64,000 nt of DNA from contig BRYA01001534.1 in NCBI GenBank assembly GCA_030267965.1, forward strand, positions 1 to 64,000, read 5' to 3'. The notes below the pieces were generated by a model that was given only the letters and a program-made list of their open reading frames with translations, searched no databases and was not told the DNA's origin. A program made the position numbers and the translations under genes. Numbering within the stretch: the stretch's first letter is position 1; each line of letters opens with the position of its first letter. This stretch comes from Triparma columacea. Taxonomy: Eukaryota > Sar > Bolidophyceae > Parmales > Triparmaceae. Shown piece after piece: positions 15,101 through 27,174 of the stretch.

Positions 15101-18100
15101 GTAGCGAACGACGCCTCTTCGAACCTATTCTCTTCATCGGCGTCTTCAAAGTCGCTGTAAGTCGAAGATTCGTCTTCAGAGAGATCGAGAGGATCTTCAT
15201 GCGAAGTGTCAAGGAAGATGTCCCCATCGGCGTCACTCCCGATGCTGCTTGACACACTTGAGGCCCGGCAAAGACGCGTAGGGAGGTTCGGGTGGTGGCG
15301 AATTTTGCGCGGAGAAATATGCTTAAAAACTGTCTCGTCGGCCCCAATTCTCTCCTCAGCAGAAAAGGATGAGCCACGACGGCGGACCGGTAATTTGCTC
15401 AATCTAATGTCCTCCTCATTCATGGCTTTCTTTGCATTCTTCTCTTCATCCTCGTTGCGCTTGGTTGGCACCTTGAAACTTTCCCATTCGTAACTCTTGA
15501 AGATGTAAAGATCTTCAGCGCTCAAGGCAACGAGGTCCTTGCTGCAGGAATTCCTAGGCAAGATAATTGTCGAGGATTTCATCAGAACGCTCCAAAGCAT
15601 CGGTGGAGGCGGGTTCCCGTACGCATCGACTATCTCGGGGAAGTAATTAGCGAGGAAACGGCCCATGAGGATCTCAGGATTGATCATGTATTGCATAATC
15701 TCGTTGACCCAACGGTAGAGAATAATGGCTTTAACTCTCGAAAATTTGATGTTGAGGCGCGTCGGGAATTTCCACCAATCCGCGAATTGGTACATTTCGA
15801 GAAAGAAGGGGATAGACTTGTCGGAATCCAGATTAGATTCAGATTCGTCGAAGGGGTCACGAGGAAGAGAGGTGATGACCTCCTGGTAGCTCTGGCCCTC
15901 TGGAGAAAGGTTGTAACACGAGAATCCCTCGCTCATGATCCTCGTGCGTGCTGCAATATCAGCGTGATCTGGAGAATGTTGTTCCATGGTAACCTTGGCG
16001 AGGTCAAATTTGGTGAATGGTCCCATCTCATTGGAAACTAGAGTGATAGAAACGGCAAGCATGCTAGCGGTTGTCGTTGCGGATGATGCGGGCGGATTGG
16101 ACGCAGGGGATGGGGGAGCATTGGGAGATTGCGTTGAAGGCGTGGGTGAATCCTCATCGCAACCCTCCTCGGAGGGAGTTGAAACCGCAGTTAGTGCATT
16201 GATGGTAGTAAGAAGATCGTCGTAAGCATTCGGACAAACCACAATGTCCAAAGCATTCACAGCAATGATATCGTGCGTTTCCCTCTTGCGTGTTGATGCG
16301 GCTCGACGGGCTGAAGTATCTGTATTGAGGCACGAAATGTCACAACCTCCGGTGGAGAACCCACTGTGGCGGTCCTGATATAGTCTCGTGAACTTGATGG
16401 CGTGGGAGCGTTCGTTCATATGCATATTGTGGACCTCGTTTAGAACCTTCTCCTTCGTAGCGTTGGCGGACGCGGTGTCTTTTTCTCTCGTGCGCCTCTC
16501 AGCTCGGGGACTTCCGGGTGGTGACCTTTGAGAGGAAAGAGAGCTTGTCGATCCGGGGGGGGTGGGAGGGTTCTGCAGCTCCTCCTCTTCAGCCCTAATC
16601 CGCTCCACTGATTCGTTGGTGCAATATAAATCGACAGAAGTTTTGTCCCCGTCCCTGAGCCGTAAAAAGTACAACCCACTGCCATTCCTCGCACTAATAG
16701 ATTTTGCAGCGAATTTGATCCTTTCGTCGTAAACTAGCTTGAGAAAAGAAACCTGGGGCTGCTGCACTTCCAAAACGAACAATTCGCGCTGGAGTTTGAA
16801 GGATTTCGTGGCAATTTCCTTTTCGATTGCAGGGAGAATATTCTCGAGGTAATAACCCACAGTCGTTGCAATGGAACTGAAAGTGACTCTTTCCGTGGCT
16901 GCAAAGTCGTCGCTATTTGAGCCTTCGCCTGATAACTCAGAATCGGAGTCGGAATGATGTCCTGGATTGCCGCCATCTTCTGCGATGAGCGAAGCGACGA
17001 CCAAAGCGACGACCAAAGCGATGATTGAAGGGTTCTGTAAGTAATTTGAATTGCCGTGATACAACTTCTCGTCCATTCTTACCTGAAGACACAGATGCTG
17101 AATCCACGGAAGGGAGCGAGGCCTCTTCCATGTCAATGTACGCCCCTTTTTGGTTGAAATTGGATAAAATAGAAGCAGTTGTTGAAGCTGCGATGGGCAA
17201 AGCAAAGCGCAAATTGGGTTTAGGACGGTTGTGTTGTGTCGTGAAGTATTTTTATTTCTCGCCCATTCTCACCTTGCTGCGCGGCTGTTGAATCTCTTCT
17301 CACGTTTTGCTGGTAGAATGTAGAGCGCTTTTTCTTCAACTTTGACGCGACACTCTCTCGCCGCCCAGTCTCGCTAATGGGAGCCATTTCCTGAAGATCG
17401 TCGTCTGACAAGTCCTCGTCGTTTTCATCCACGTTTAATTCCGTCTCTTGGAATATTTCCACGTTTTCGTAAAACTTTGCCTCCACCTCATCCACCCGCT
17501 TACGAGCTGATCTCAAGCTCAGACCCATGCCGCACATTTTGTCAATAAAAATATGGCGAGACGTGGCCAAATTCATATTCGTCTTGCCGTTAAATTTGAG
17601 GTGTGTTGAACATTGAGATAGAAAGTCGTGCAAGCTCTCCTCAAGTAACACCTCCCTGGCCTTCATACCTATGTTAGGCTCGTCCGCAAGGATTGACATA
17701 TTGAGGGAAGAAAACTCTACATCGATCTTTCGCTCGATGTGACTCACGAGCTGCGATATTCGTGGAGGAAGGGAGAAAGGTGCTGAAGTATCCCGTTTAT
17801 CCCCTTCCGCCTCCTTCGATAAACGGGATGAGACGTTCGACACGAACAACTGCACTCCCAAAATGCTCTCTAGGCGCGCTTTTGAAACATTTATTTGCAC
17901 CGGCGAGGTAAAGAAGCCAACTCGTTGTGTTGGCTGATGGTTGATTCCAGGGATGATGCAGTCGGAGACGAGGGCCTTCCCGTTAATTGGAGAACTAATT
18001 AAGGAGAGCTCGGGGATCGGAATCCCTTGCATGTCGAGAAAACCGGACTTGACCTTAGAGAAGCTTGCGTGCGTGTGCTGGAAGTGTTCAGCAGGGACGA

Positions 18101-19459
18101 GCGCGTTTCTCAGTGCGTGTATTTTTCGCTCTTGCTCATTTGCCCACTCGACGGGGTTTGCGTGCTCAGCTTCTAACTCATCGTACTCTTGAAGTGGTCG
18201 GAATGCATGCCTCGGGGAGCTGGAGGGACTCGAGGAGACGTCACCAGAAGAGCCAAATCGGTTTAAGTTCTGCGACAAGCGCGAGTGGGGGTTTGTGTTA
18301 TTTTTTGTCGAAAGTGATCCACTTCTTTCGGGACTATCCTCACCTTGACATTCTTCAAAGCATTTTTCCACAATTGCTTCCCTTTCGTATCAATTTCCGC
18401 GAGAACGAATTTCCCTGATCTCACAGTGGCCGAGTTGACAGAAAAAAACATGAAAGGTATCGAAGACTCCGCCTTGCCTCGGGAGGATGGTGAGACAGAA
18501 GAGAAGGTGGGGACGAGAACTTCGAATCCTCCAAAGTCGAATTTTAAAGAGATGATAGTACGATTGTTGAGAATTCGCTGGATCGAGTGCTACGACAATG
18601 AACGGGGGAGAGAGCAATGCGACGACCGAATGGTTGCGTTAGTGAATACGCCGTTGCGATGTTGCTTTGCTTTTTCCCCTTTCTCACCTTCTTCTTGCTG
18701 TCTTTGATGAGATTGTTGAGACGGCGGAGTCCATCAAACTGACTAGGAGGAATGATCGCCTTCGGGAAAGATGCCGTTCCGGCGTCATTCACGAAGTTGC
18801 TTATGTGGATGATCGCTGGGACGGGGGAGGAGCGAAGCGGGAGGAACGATGCGTTAGGCATATCGTCGTGATGCTGCTTTGCTTCTCACCCATTCTCACC
18901 TGCATCGTTTGGTGTTACCACGAACTTCGCCAAATTGCACATTACAGATATCGCTTTCGGTGGGTTGGTGAAGGGCTGGGATAATACTACCGACATAGAC
19001 AACTTTACCACCGGTGGCGCAGTGGGGGAGACGGCAGGCGCTGCCGTGTGCGTCATATCGTACGCGGATTTGTTGCCCATCGAGAAAAGATGGGCCTGTT
19101 TGTTGGCCTTGTCTTTTCCAGTCACGAGGAGGTGGTGTACCGAAAGTTGCAACACGTTTGGGTTGCGAGTCGGGGGACGGTCCACGGACAAATTGACCCG
19201 CGAGAGAGATAAGCTGAGGACCACATCGTGAGGTACGTCTCTGATTACTAGATCGGCATCCGGAAATGAGGATAAGGACGAATTTCTGTGTCGCTGATTG
19301 TTGAAGTAGCTTGAAGAATCGTTAGAGGAATCTGAGTCGTAGTCTAAGGCGTCGTCCGAAATTAAAAGGGGGGTCGCCAGTTTTAAGGATATAGATTTCA
19401 GGAAGGTTTCGAAGCTGAAGGATAGGTTCAATTCCGATGAGGAAGAAGAGGAAGAGGAG

Positions 19460-19490
<31 letters not shown>

Positions 19491-22108
19491 TGGAGGACGA
19501 ACTGAGGGTGGGGGAAGTGGGGAGAATGGGGTAAGGGGTAGGGTGATAGCGACGCTTCGATATCCGTCCAAACTCACTTTTGCATGGACATCATCTGTGA
19601 ACGGATCTCGTCTGCTAGCTGGTTAAAGTGCGCCTTGTCCTTTGCAAGGGACTTCGACGGCGATATCCTAGAATCTAGAGATGATTTAAAACTCAAGTCT
19701 AAGACGAGCCAAGCAATTGCGATGTCAAGCGAAGCGGGTCGTGGAAAGGGTCGTGTTAGTGTTTTAATGTCGTAAGGACTGAAACAGTGTCTGCTGTTGA
19801 CCTTCACACTTTCACCTCCCCCTTCTCACCTGCCCCCTTCGCCGACATTGGCGACATGTGCTCTTGGTATTTGTGCTTCATCTTCTGCACAGCCCCCATC
19901 GCCGCCTTCGCGACCACGAAGTTCCTGTAGTGCGACGGCGACTTCAGGGAGTCGGAGGTGAAGGCGGAGAGGGGGGAGAAGGCGGAGGAAGACATGGAGG
20001 AGGGAGAGTCGTGGGGTCGGTTGGAGGCGATCTGCTGGATCTTGGCGCGAGTAAGGGAGCGGAAGATTAGGATCTGCTCGATGGAGAGCTTGTCCTCGAT
20101 CGAATCCATCTGCTCCTGAGCGTCGGGGGGTAGGGGAGGCGACGTCAGGTGGGCCTTGTAGAGGAGGTTGTACGAAGCCCTGAGTTTCTCAATTTGATGG
20201 AAGCCAAGCGGAGGCTTCTCCTTCCTGATCTCAACCACCACGCAATGGTAAAGGTACTTCCACCATGCCCTTATGGACGGGCGCGGCTTGTACTCAGGTT
20301 TTGGGGGGGAGGAGAAGGATACGGGGGATGTTGATGTCGAAGAGGCGGTTGGGGGGGGGGGGTTACCCTTTAGCTGGAGGAAGCGCGAGTGCCTGGGGTC
20401 GATGCGGTCTAATATTGGGGAATGGTTGGGGCGGCCATTCTGAACCTGTATGGAGGTCACGAGGAAGGAATTTAGAGTGTGGTACTGAGAAGTTGTAAGA
20501 ACAACTTGGATAGGGTCCACGAGAAGTTTAACGACGGTGTGCTGATTAGACGAGGGGGGAAGTGAGGGGATTGTTTGCTCAGAGTTTGCCGTGTTGGACT
20601 TAGCGGTGGTAGTGTCGGCTTCGCCGGTAATGGAGGATGAGCGTAGAGATATCAGCGAATCAATGTTGTGCGGCCTGATTACGTAGGATTCGATCTCGTC
20701 GATCGACGGGTAGAACGCTGAGTACTGATCTTCGAAGGCGGAGGAGGGTATAGACGAGGGCATCTTGTCTTCGTAAAGATCTGTGGCATCGGTCTTCTTA
20801 ATGAAGAAACCTAAACCCGTTATTTTTGTCCTCTTCGTAATGTCTAGAGTGGCATCCCCGGACTGAGGGAGGGTGGGTGGGAGGGAGGATGTGTGGGAGG
20901 GAGGAGCGCAGGATAGAATTAGTGGATAGAGTTCACAATCCTGCTTTCCTCTTCGCCCCTTCTCACCTTGCTCTGCCCCCCCCTATCCTCCTTTGACTCT
21001 TCGTCTTCCTCGGAACCCCCGTCTTCCTCAGAATCTCCGTCTTCCTTAGAACCTCCGTCTTCTTCTATACCCCCCTTTCCCCGCTTCGCTTGGTGCTCCC
21101 TCTCGTCACCAGTGGGGTCAGATAACCCGACGGTGAATCCGTTTGCGTCGTTGGAAACCTCGAAGTCTTCAATCGTCATTCCAACGGACACGTTGTCCTG
21201 AACGACCATGATGTTGACGTTGCTGATGGACACGTTGATGTTTGAGATTAGCCGAGTTACCATGGTTGAGGCTATGGAGGACGCAAAGCGGGAGGAGAAG
21301 GACTGCTTGGTGGAGGCGGCGGCCTGGTTGGCGAGGTTTGACAACTGGGAGGGGGAGGGTGGGGAGAAGGAGGAGCGAAGGGAAGAGAAGAGGGAAGAGA
21401 AGGGAGGAGGTAAGCGGCGACCGGGGAGATTTAGTTGTGCTCTGGGTACTTATATAGCGGACATTAAGTCCTCGCCCACCCTCACCTTCTCAATCTCCGC
21501 GGTTGAAGTAGTGCGAGAGAGGTCCTCCCTCTGGTTCTCCTCCTTCACTTCGTGGCCGTCGGCTCTGCGGGCCATGAACTTCTCAGCCTCCATCAGGGTG
21601 GCCTGCTTCTTCTCCCTCTTCTTCCTCTTCTCGTCGTCGTGGTCGAGGCTCTTGGGGGCGAGGATCACGGTTATGTCAGAGACGGAGATGGTGGCCTGGG
21701 ATATCATTAGGGTGCGCCAGGGGATATTGGCCTTCAGGTGACCTATCGTCGCGGATACTACAGTGAAATCGGGGAGGTCAATTATCTGAGGGGGGGGGAG
21801 GGGAGTTAGCGGGAGGGAGAATGGTGGAAGGGGAGAGGGAGATGTGGGGGGGCTTACCTCGTCTCTCACGGCGACATTGTGCAATTCCATCTGACCGGCC
21901 CAGAATTGCACCTCCAACTCATTTGGGTCGAAGCGGAAAAATTCCTTCAGCTGGAGATGGAGAAGGGGGGAGGAGAGGAAGGGGTTAGGTGTGGTGGTGC
22001 AATGGCACTGATAACGACAGCACAACAACAACAATATAACAACGACATAACAACAACGCAACGACAACAACACACCTTCTCAGTGACCCTGGCGCTCGGG
22101 TTATACAT
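158..22108 (-). CDS. VPS13: Giant VPS13-family bridge-like lipid transfer protein, 14 exons, about 6801 aa
   Basis: Exons by phase-checked joins: 22108-22076, 21950-21858, 21785-21486, 21344-20967, 20862-19830, 19698-19578, 19501-18900, 18815-18688, 18589-18344, 18269-17273, 17187-17083, 16979-10452, 10142-10014, 9870-158. The total is 20,406 nt. VPS13 proteins carry lipids along a hydrophobic groove at membrane contact sites. The N-terminus matches chorein (FDPNELEVQFWAG, then IPWRTLMISQ). The extended chorein region follows, then the SHR/VAB-type block (YCPFWIVNTTEHALKYKQEG, near residue 3628). A PDZ-like block (GDILTSIDGRDIAKMSF) lies near 4180 and a C2 domain (LSDPYAEVYLK, HPKWSNQ) near 4660-4770. 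A second C2-like segment lies near 5340-5440. The VPS13 C-terminal/ATG_C region (FFYEPALGIVKSPQALGLG, GIFVEPYKGFQKKGARG) is near 5870-6050. An acidic, coiled-coil tail of about 700 residues ends the protein. It is about twice the length of yeast VPS13. A poly-Ser run is encoded at 19441-19490. Splice sites were placed by eye; gene identity is secure. Confidence 0.93.
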
Positions 22109-22455
22109 TGTCTTGGTTTAGAATCTGACAGTGTCAATGGTGATAACCTTGGATAAAAGCTGCTCTAGTGTACGCAGATGTAACCCTAACCCTGAGTCTT
22201 TATTTGTTAATATGTATCCTTAGAATCACTTTTGAAGTTATCACTGCGGTGAGGACCTAGGGGGGAGAAGGAAATAGGTTGCCAAATGGGTATATGCGTT
22301 TAAGAGGCACTTATTTGTGCTAATGAATATAGTATGTGTGTGTAGGAGGATGATCGTGGTGGTATCGTAAGGGTTTTGGTGGAGAATGGGTAGATTTGGT
22401 AGATGAAGGCATCCTGATTCCTGATTCCTTCCCATTTCTGGATCCTTCAAATAAG
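22109..22455. promoter_or_regulatory. Divergent intergenic region between VPS13 and the sorting nexin
   Basis: These 347 bp separate two start codons pointing apart, so the stretch should hold both promoters. It contains a telobox-like ACCCTAACCCT at about 22187, a motif found in promoters of plant growth genes. I see no clear TATA box. The frame upstream of the sorting-nexin ATG is open for about 37 codons (EWVDLVDEGILIPDSFPF) but contains no ATG, so a longer N-terminus joined to an unseen exon cannot be ruled out. Confidence 0.45.
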
Positions 22456-24177
22456 ATGGCATTAGTCGTTACTGTGAGTATTTCAAACCTCTGTGTGTTG
22501 TATTTATATATATATTTGAGTCGTTCATCCCTCAATGTCTTTCAATGCACTCTGTAGCAACAAATGCAGGAGTTCTCCGTTCCGGCCAAACCTTCCTGTC
22601 TCCAAATTTTCCGCTCTTCAGTCCTTATCCTTACCGTTCGTCACACTACTAACACTATTCGTTATCAATATAGGTCACCGACCCTGCCCAGCAGAATGAA
22701 GGGATGAACAAGTTCACAAGTTACAAGGTCAACACCCAGGTCAACGCAACCCACCCCAACTTCCCCTTCCAGTCCTCAGCCGTGGTCCGCCGCTACAGCG
22801 ACTTCGTGTGGCTGGTGGATCAGCTGATGAAGGAGTACGCGGGTGCCGTGGTACCACCCATACCAGAGAAGCAGGCGGTTTCTAGGTTCAGCCCAGAGTT
22901 TGTTGAGGGGCGCCGGAAGATGCTGGAGCAGGTGAGGGCGACGAGGGGAGTGGGCAGGCGAGCTATCGGGTGGTAGTAGATGGGACGATTCGAGGAAGTT
23001 GAGGAAGTGATGCAAGGATGTGGAGCAAAGACGTTAAGGGACCAGTTTTCCCCCCCTCTTCCCCCCCCCCCTTACCCCAACCCTTCCCCCTTTCCCTACG
23101 TTCGTCGCAGTTCCTCGTCAGGGTGTGTGCCCACCCCGAGCTCGTGAACGCCCGCTGCCTCTCATCCTTCCTCTCTGCCGACGACCTCGCGTTTGGCGTT
23201 GCCAAGAGCAAGAAGAGCGGCGATGGGGAGGCCCAGAAGGGGGGGGGCATGATGAAGTGGTTCCAGGAGACCAAGACCAGCCTCAGCAAGGACCTGGTCA
23301 AGTGCGACGACGACGAGGAGTTCGCGCAGATTAACCAGTATATGGATTCCCTAGAGTCCCAGATGAAGGTCGTCGTCAAACACACCCAGAGCCTCGTGAA
23401 GAAGGGCCGCGAGACCGCCACCGGCCTCTTTGAGTTCGGGCTCGCCTTCACGCTCCTCGGTCAGTCTGAGGACGACTCCCTCGGTGGAGCCCTCACCCAG
23501 GTCGGTCACACTGCAGACAGCCTCTCGGTCCTCTCCACCACCCAGGCGGAGATGGAGTGCAAGCAGTTTGAGAGCCCGCTGGTGGACTACATCAGGCTCA
23601 TCGGGAGCGTCAAGGCGGCGCTCAAGCAGAGAGAGAATAAACTAGTGTCATTCAGCGCCGCCACGGCCGACGTTGCGAGCAAGAAGGTGAGGATGGTTTA
23701 AGGGGAGGGAAGAGGGGATGGTTCAACTTCTCAAACTTCTCAACTTCTAACCCCTCCTCGCTTTTACCTCTCGCCAAGGCCTCCCTTGCCAAGGTTCAGG
23801 GCGTCGCCGGGAAGGAGGACAAGGTCGTGGCCGCCGAAGCCGCCCTCGCGGCATCCGAGGAGGCCCTCACAGCCTCCTCCAACGAGTTCAAGGAATGCAG
23901 TTCCCGGTGCCTCAGGGAAGTCGCGCGCTTCAAGGAGGAGAAGGCCGTGGACATGAGGAAGACGGTCCTCGACTACATCAACCTGCAGATCGAATACAAC
24001 AAGAAGATGGAGGAGACGTGGACGAGCCTGGTGCCGCAGCTCGAGGGGGTCAACGTTAGCAGCAAGGGGAATGGATTTGTGGGGGCGGGGAACGACCAGG
24101 ACAGAGTTAGGAGCACCAGCGAACTCAAGGGGGGCGCCCCGGCACCGGGAGGGGATGATGGACTGGTCGGAGTCTAA
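22456..24177 (+). CDS. PX-BAR sorting nexin (SNX1/SNX2/Vps5-like), 416 aa, 4 exons
   Basis: Exons are 22456-22473, 22674-22931, 23111-23686 and 23779-24177, all phase 0. The first exon codes only MALVVT. The PX domain, which binds phosphoinositides on endosomes, spans residues 7 to about 120. Its key parts are VTDPAQQNEGMNKFTSYKV, RRYSDFVWLVDQL, the PPIPEK loop, and RRKMLEQ-FLVRVCAHPEL. A BAR-like helical region follows (about 140-380), with the typical GLFEFGLAFTLLG and later DYINLQIEYNKKMEETW. SNX1/2/Vps5 proteins form the membrane-bending half of retromer. Length fits, but the unstructured N-terminal extension of animal SNX1 is absent. The gene lies head-to-head with VPS13, another endosomal protein. 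Confidence 0.88.
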
Positions 24178-24310
24178 GGAGGGACGAAGGGGGGTGGCAG
24201 GGGACAGTAGAAAAAATGCTTTATTATGGAATTCTGTTTTGTGTTACTTAATTCCACTTAAAACTCCTAATCAGCAGTACTCACACATCCCAACCCGACA
24301 CAGGTTTTCC

Positions 24311-26699
24311 TCAATCCACCTTGATGCTTGCAAAGATGGTCTGGGTGAACCAGGAGCAACTGAGGAAACCAATGGTACCACAGACGATAAATATCGCAAG
24401 GGAAATGAGGAAGTTGTACCCAAAGTAAAGGAGGTACGTGATCGCCAGGTTTGAGGGCTCGAGCAGGTTGAACCACATGACGGAGTAGGCGAAGACGTAG
24501 AACGCCGTGGATCCGCACGTGAAGAATGAGCGCCAGTGCCACCGGTGGTCCTCGGCGCAGAGCTGGAAGTAGCAGAAGAGGATGGACAGCTCTCCGCAAG
24601 TCACGGCCAGGATGATGCAGACGAGGAAAGCGATCCCGAAGACGTAGTAGAACTGCTCCATCCAGATAGAGGAGAGGATGAAGAAGAGCTCGACATAGGC
24701 GGCTCCGAATGGCAAAACTCCTGAGCGGGGAGGAGAGTGGAGAGGAGCGAAGCGAAGACGGAAGAGTTGCGTTAGTACTCAGAATTTGCGTATTTCCCTC
24801 TTCTTGTCCATTCTCTCACCTCCCATCAAGACAACGGAATGGGTCTGGAGGTACCAAGGGAGAGGGCGGACCTCCCTAGGAATACTGCTCGTCACGCAAG
24901 GGTACTCCCAAACCGGTTTCTTGTATCCAAAGAAGGCCCCGAAGAACACGAGGGGGATTGAGACACAGCACCAGAGAGCCATGACGGAGAGGATCTGGAG
25001 GAAAGGGGTCGCGGCCGCAGAATGGTAGATGGACAGGACAATGTTGGTGAGGACAAAGAAGGCGAAGATGGATCCGGGGAACGCGACGGCGGTGAGGATG
25101 GTGCAGCGCTACACGGGAGGGGTGGGGGGGGGGGCAAGTGTGGCGAGCCGCAAAGAGGATTATGTTAGTGAATAGTTGAGGTGGTTCCGACGCCACTGTT
25201 TTTATTTTCGCCATTTCTCACCTGCCACTCACGCCCGCGGAAGCTCTTGTACAAGCGGGAGGAGACGTNNNNNNNNNNNNNNGGGGGGGGCTGCGTTGGT
25301 GGACAAGATGCGGCACTCTTCTCCCCTCCTCCATTTTCTCACCTCCTCAGCCTTCTCCTCGTCGGTTAGAACACTATTGTACTGGGAGATGTCGCGCTTG
25401 AGGTTCTTGATGAGGATCATTCCTACGAGTGCGGACAAGAAGAAGATAATCAGAAGCGAGTTGATGATAGAGAACCAGTGGATGCGGGCGGGGACGCGGT
25501 TGTCCATGGAAAGGTAAATGTCCCATCGGGAGGCCCACTTGGTTTCCGACTCGGTCCAGATGACGTCGTAGGTGTAAAGGATGGACTGCGGAGGATTAAG
25601 TTAGTGTTTAGAATTGTTATACTTTGCTATTGTCAATTCTCACCTCGTTCTCGGCCACAACCTGCAACTCTGAGACCTGATCGGTAGATAGCCAGTTGCT
25701 GTTGGAGCATGTCTGCAGAGGACGCGAACGTCCCTCCACACTAATTCCGTCCCATTCCCAGCCATCGACGTAGCGGTGCTTTACAGAGATGGGCTCCACA
25801 TAGAAGCCAACGATACGGTATCCCTGCTCTCCGGGGATCGACTCGACCTGGTGGTGCTCAATAATCAGCTTGACGTGGTTGAAAACGTAGTGCTTCTTGT
25901 CGACGCCCGTGAAACCGATAGGCCACCCCCCGGCAAACTCAGTGTACATCAAATTCTCGTTGTTGACCACCATGGCACTGGGCAGGTTGTCAATGATCCA
26001 GTGGTTATGATACTCGTGCTCAATGGCTGCGGTGGCGACGAGCGGCGGAAAAAAAGATTTGCAGAGGGCCAAGAGAGGAAAAGTAAGATTAGTGGCACGA
26101 GAAGCAAAAATATATAGCATCCCCCTAATGCAGAGCTAACCTGACCGCCCCACTCAACACAATCCACCTCACCTTTCTTGAGGGTCTTCGCCTGCGCCGC
26201 AGTCAACGTCTTCTGGCAAAGTACCGAACAGAAGTTCTCCAACAACATGTACAAATGGTAGGGGGAGCTCTGAATCTTGTTGCCCGTGATAAACTCGCCA
26301 AGGTTCTCGCTGGCTTTCTTAGGCCCTCCGTCGGGCTCGCAGAATGGCATTGAATAGTAATCTAGCGGCAATTGTGTGTGCATGGAAGTAATGGTGTTGA
26401 CCTTCATTTCAACCGGGGCATTTTCTGCAAAAGTCTTCGGATCGACGCCAGGCTGTTTACGGGGAGGTTAGTAATGTGTGACTTTCCGATACAAGCATTA
26501 CGCAACGGAGTTTAAAACGGAGTTAGGGGAACAAAAAGGCAAGCCCGGGCCAACGAACTTTGGAGCCCGTGGTTGAATTGAGAGTCATTGGGGATAATTA
26601 GCCGCATTTCTGTCGTTTCCATACATATCAACGATTACTCACTAGATAGAAGGCATCCCCTAGTGCCAAAATACAAGAAAGGGCGCCCAAAATTCTCAT
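24311..26699 (-). CDS. Transmembrane 9 superfamily (TM9SF/EMP70 nonaspanin), interrupted by an assembly gap
   Basis: Exons are 26699-26643, 26452-26173, 26026-25644, 25585-25343, an exon from about 25290 through the gap to 25223, then 25108-24820 and 24720-24311. Exon 1 codes a signal peptide (MRILGALSCILALGDAFYL). The luminal domain shows DYYSMPFCEPDGG and EYHNHWIIDNLPSA. The first transmembrane helix is SIINSLLIIFFLSALVGMIL. The multi-span region includes CAEDHRWHWRSF and the family-typical end FASIKVD. TM9SF proteins sit in Golgi and endosome membranes and sort membrane proteins with glycine-rich helices. About 569 residues are visible against roughly 590-660 in the family. The segment after EEKAEE (normally GWKLVHGDVFR and the next two helices) is missing at the N-run, so it is lost in the assembly rather than in the gene. 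Confidence 0.92.
25269..25282. other. Assembly gap (14 N) inside a TM9SF exon
   Basis: The N-run is flanked by an eight-base G homopolymer on the right. Family comparison shows that roughly 90-100 codons of the TM9SF protein are absent here, so the true gap should be a few hundred bases, not 14. Confidence 0.9.
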
Positions 26700-27174
26700 C
26701 CTCAAAGAAAATGGCTTTTTTCAGAATCTGAGCTGAGAGCGGAAACCTGGCGAATTTCCATTTTCTGCCCATTTGTGACCTGCTGCCCAATATGTAAGTT
26801 CCCGACCGTATTGGGAAGATTGATTGGTATCTGGACGACCGTGACGTGTGTAGCTCCCGTATAGCTCCAAAGTTAGCCCGGTTTAGCTTCCAGGGGAGAA
26901 AAAATCTTGGCTGGGCGGAGCACTGGTGCCGTGGTGGGGACTCATTTTCTGCACCATTTCAACTCCTATGGGGATATCTCCCCTGCTTTACCTCTACAAT
27001 TCACTATTTTGCACCAGATTATGGGGTTTGGGCCCGAAATAAGGATTTTTTAGATGGTTTTTAAGGGGCTGAAACCATCTTTCCCCGGCCATTCACACTC
27101 TGCCCCTCATTCTCACCCATCCCCCTGATTCCCAACCCCTTCCCATCAATTCCTCTCCTCTTTTACCGTTTCAG
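26700..27174. promoter_or_regulatory. Divergent intergenic region TM9SF / NOP56 with a probable 5'UTR intron
   Basis: The NOP56 ATG at 27175 directly follows a pyrimidine-rich stretch ending in TTTCAG, a strong splice acceptor. A good donor (TAT|GTAAGT) lies at 26794. A 5'UTR intron 26794-27174 is therefore likely. No other coding signal was seen. Confidence 0.5.

Noticed and set aside
22704..22976. ATG at 22704 as the start of the sorting nexin
   Set aside because: The PX domain begins upstream (VTDPAQQNEG) and joins by a phase-0 intron to the ATG at 22456.
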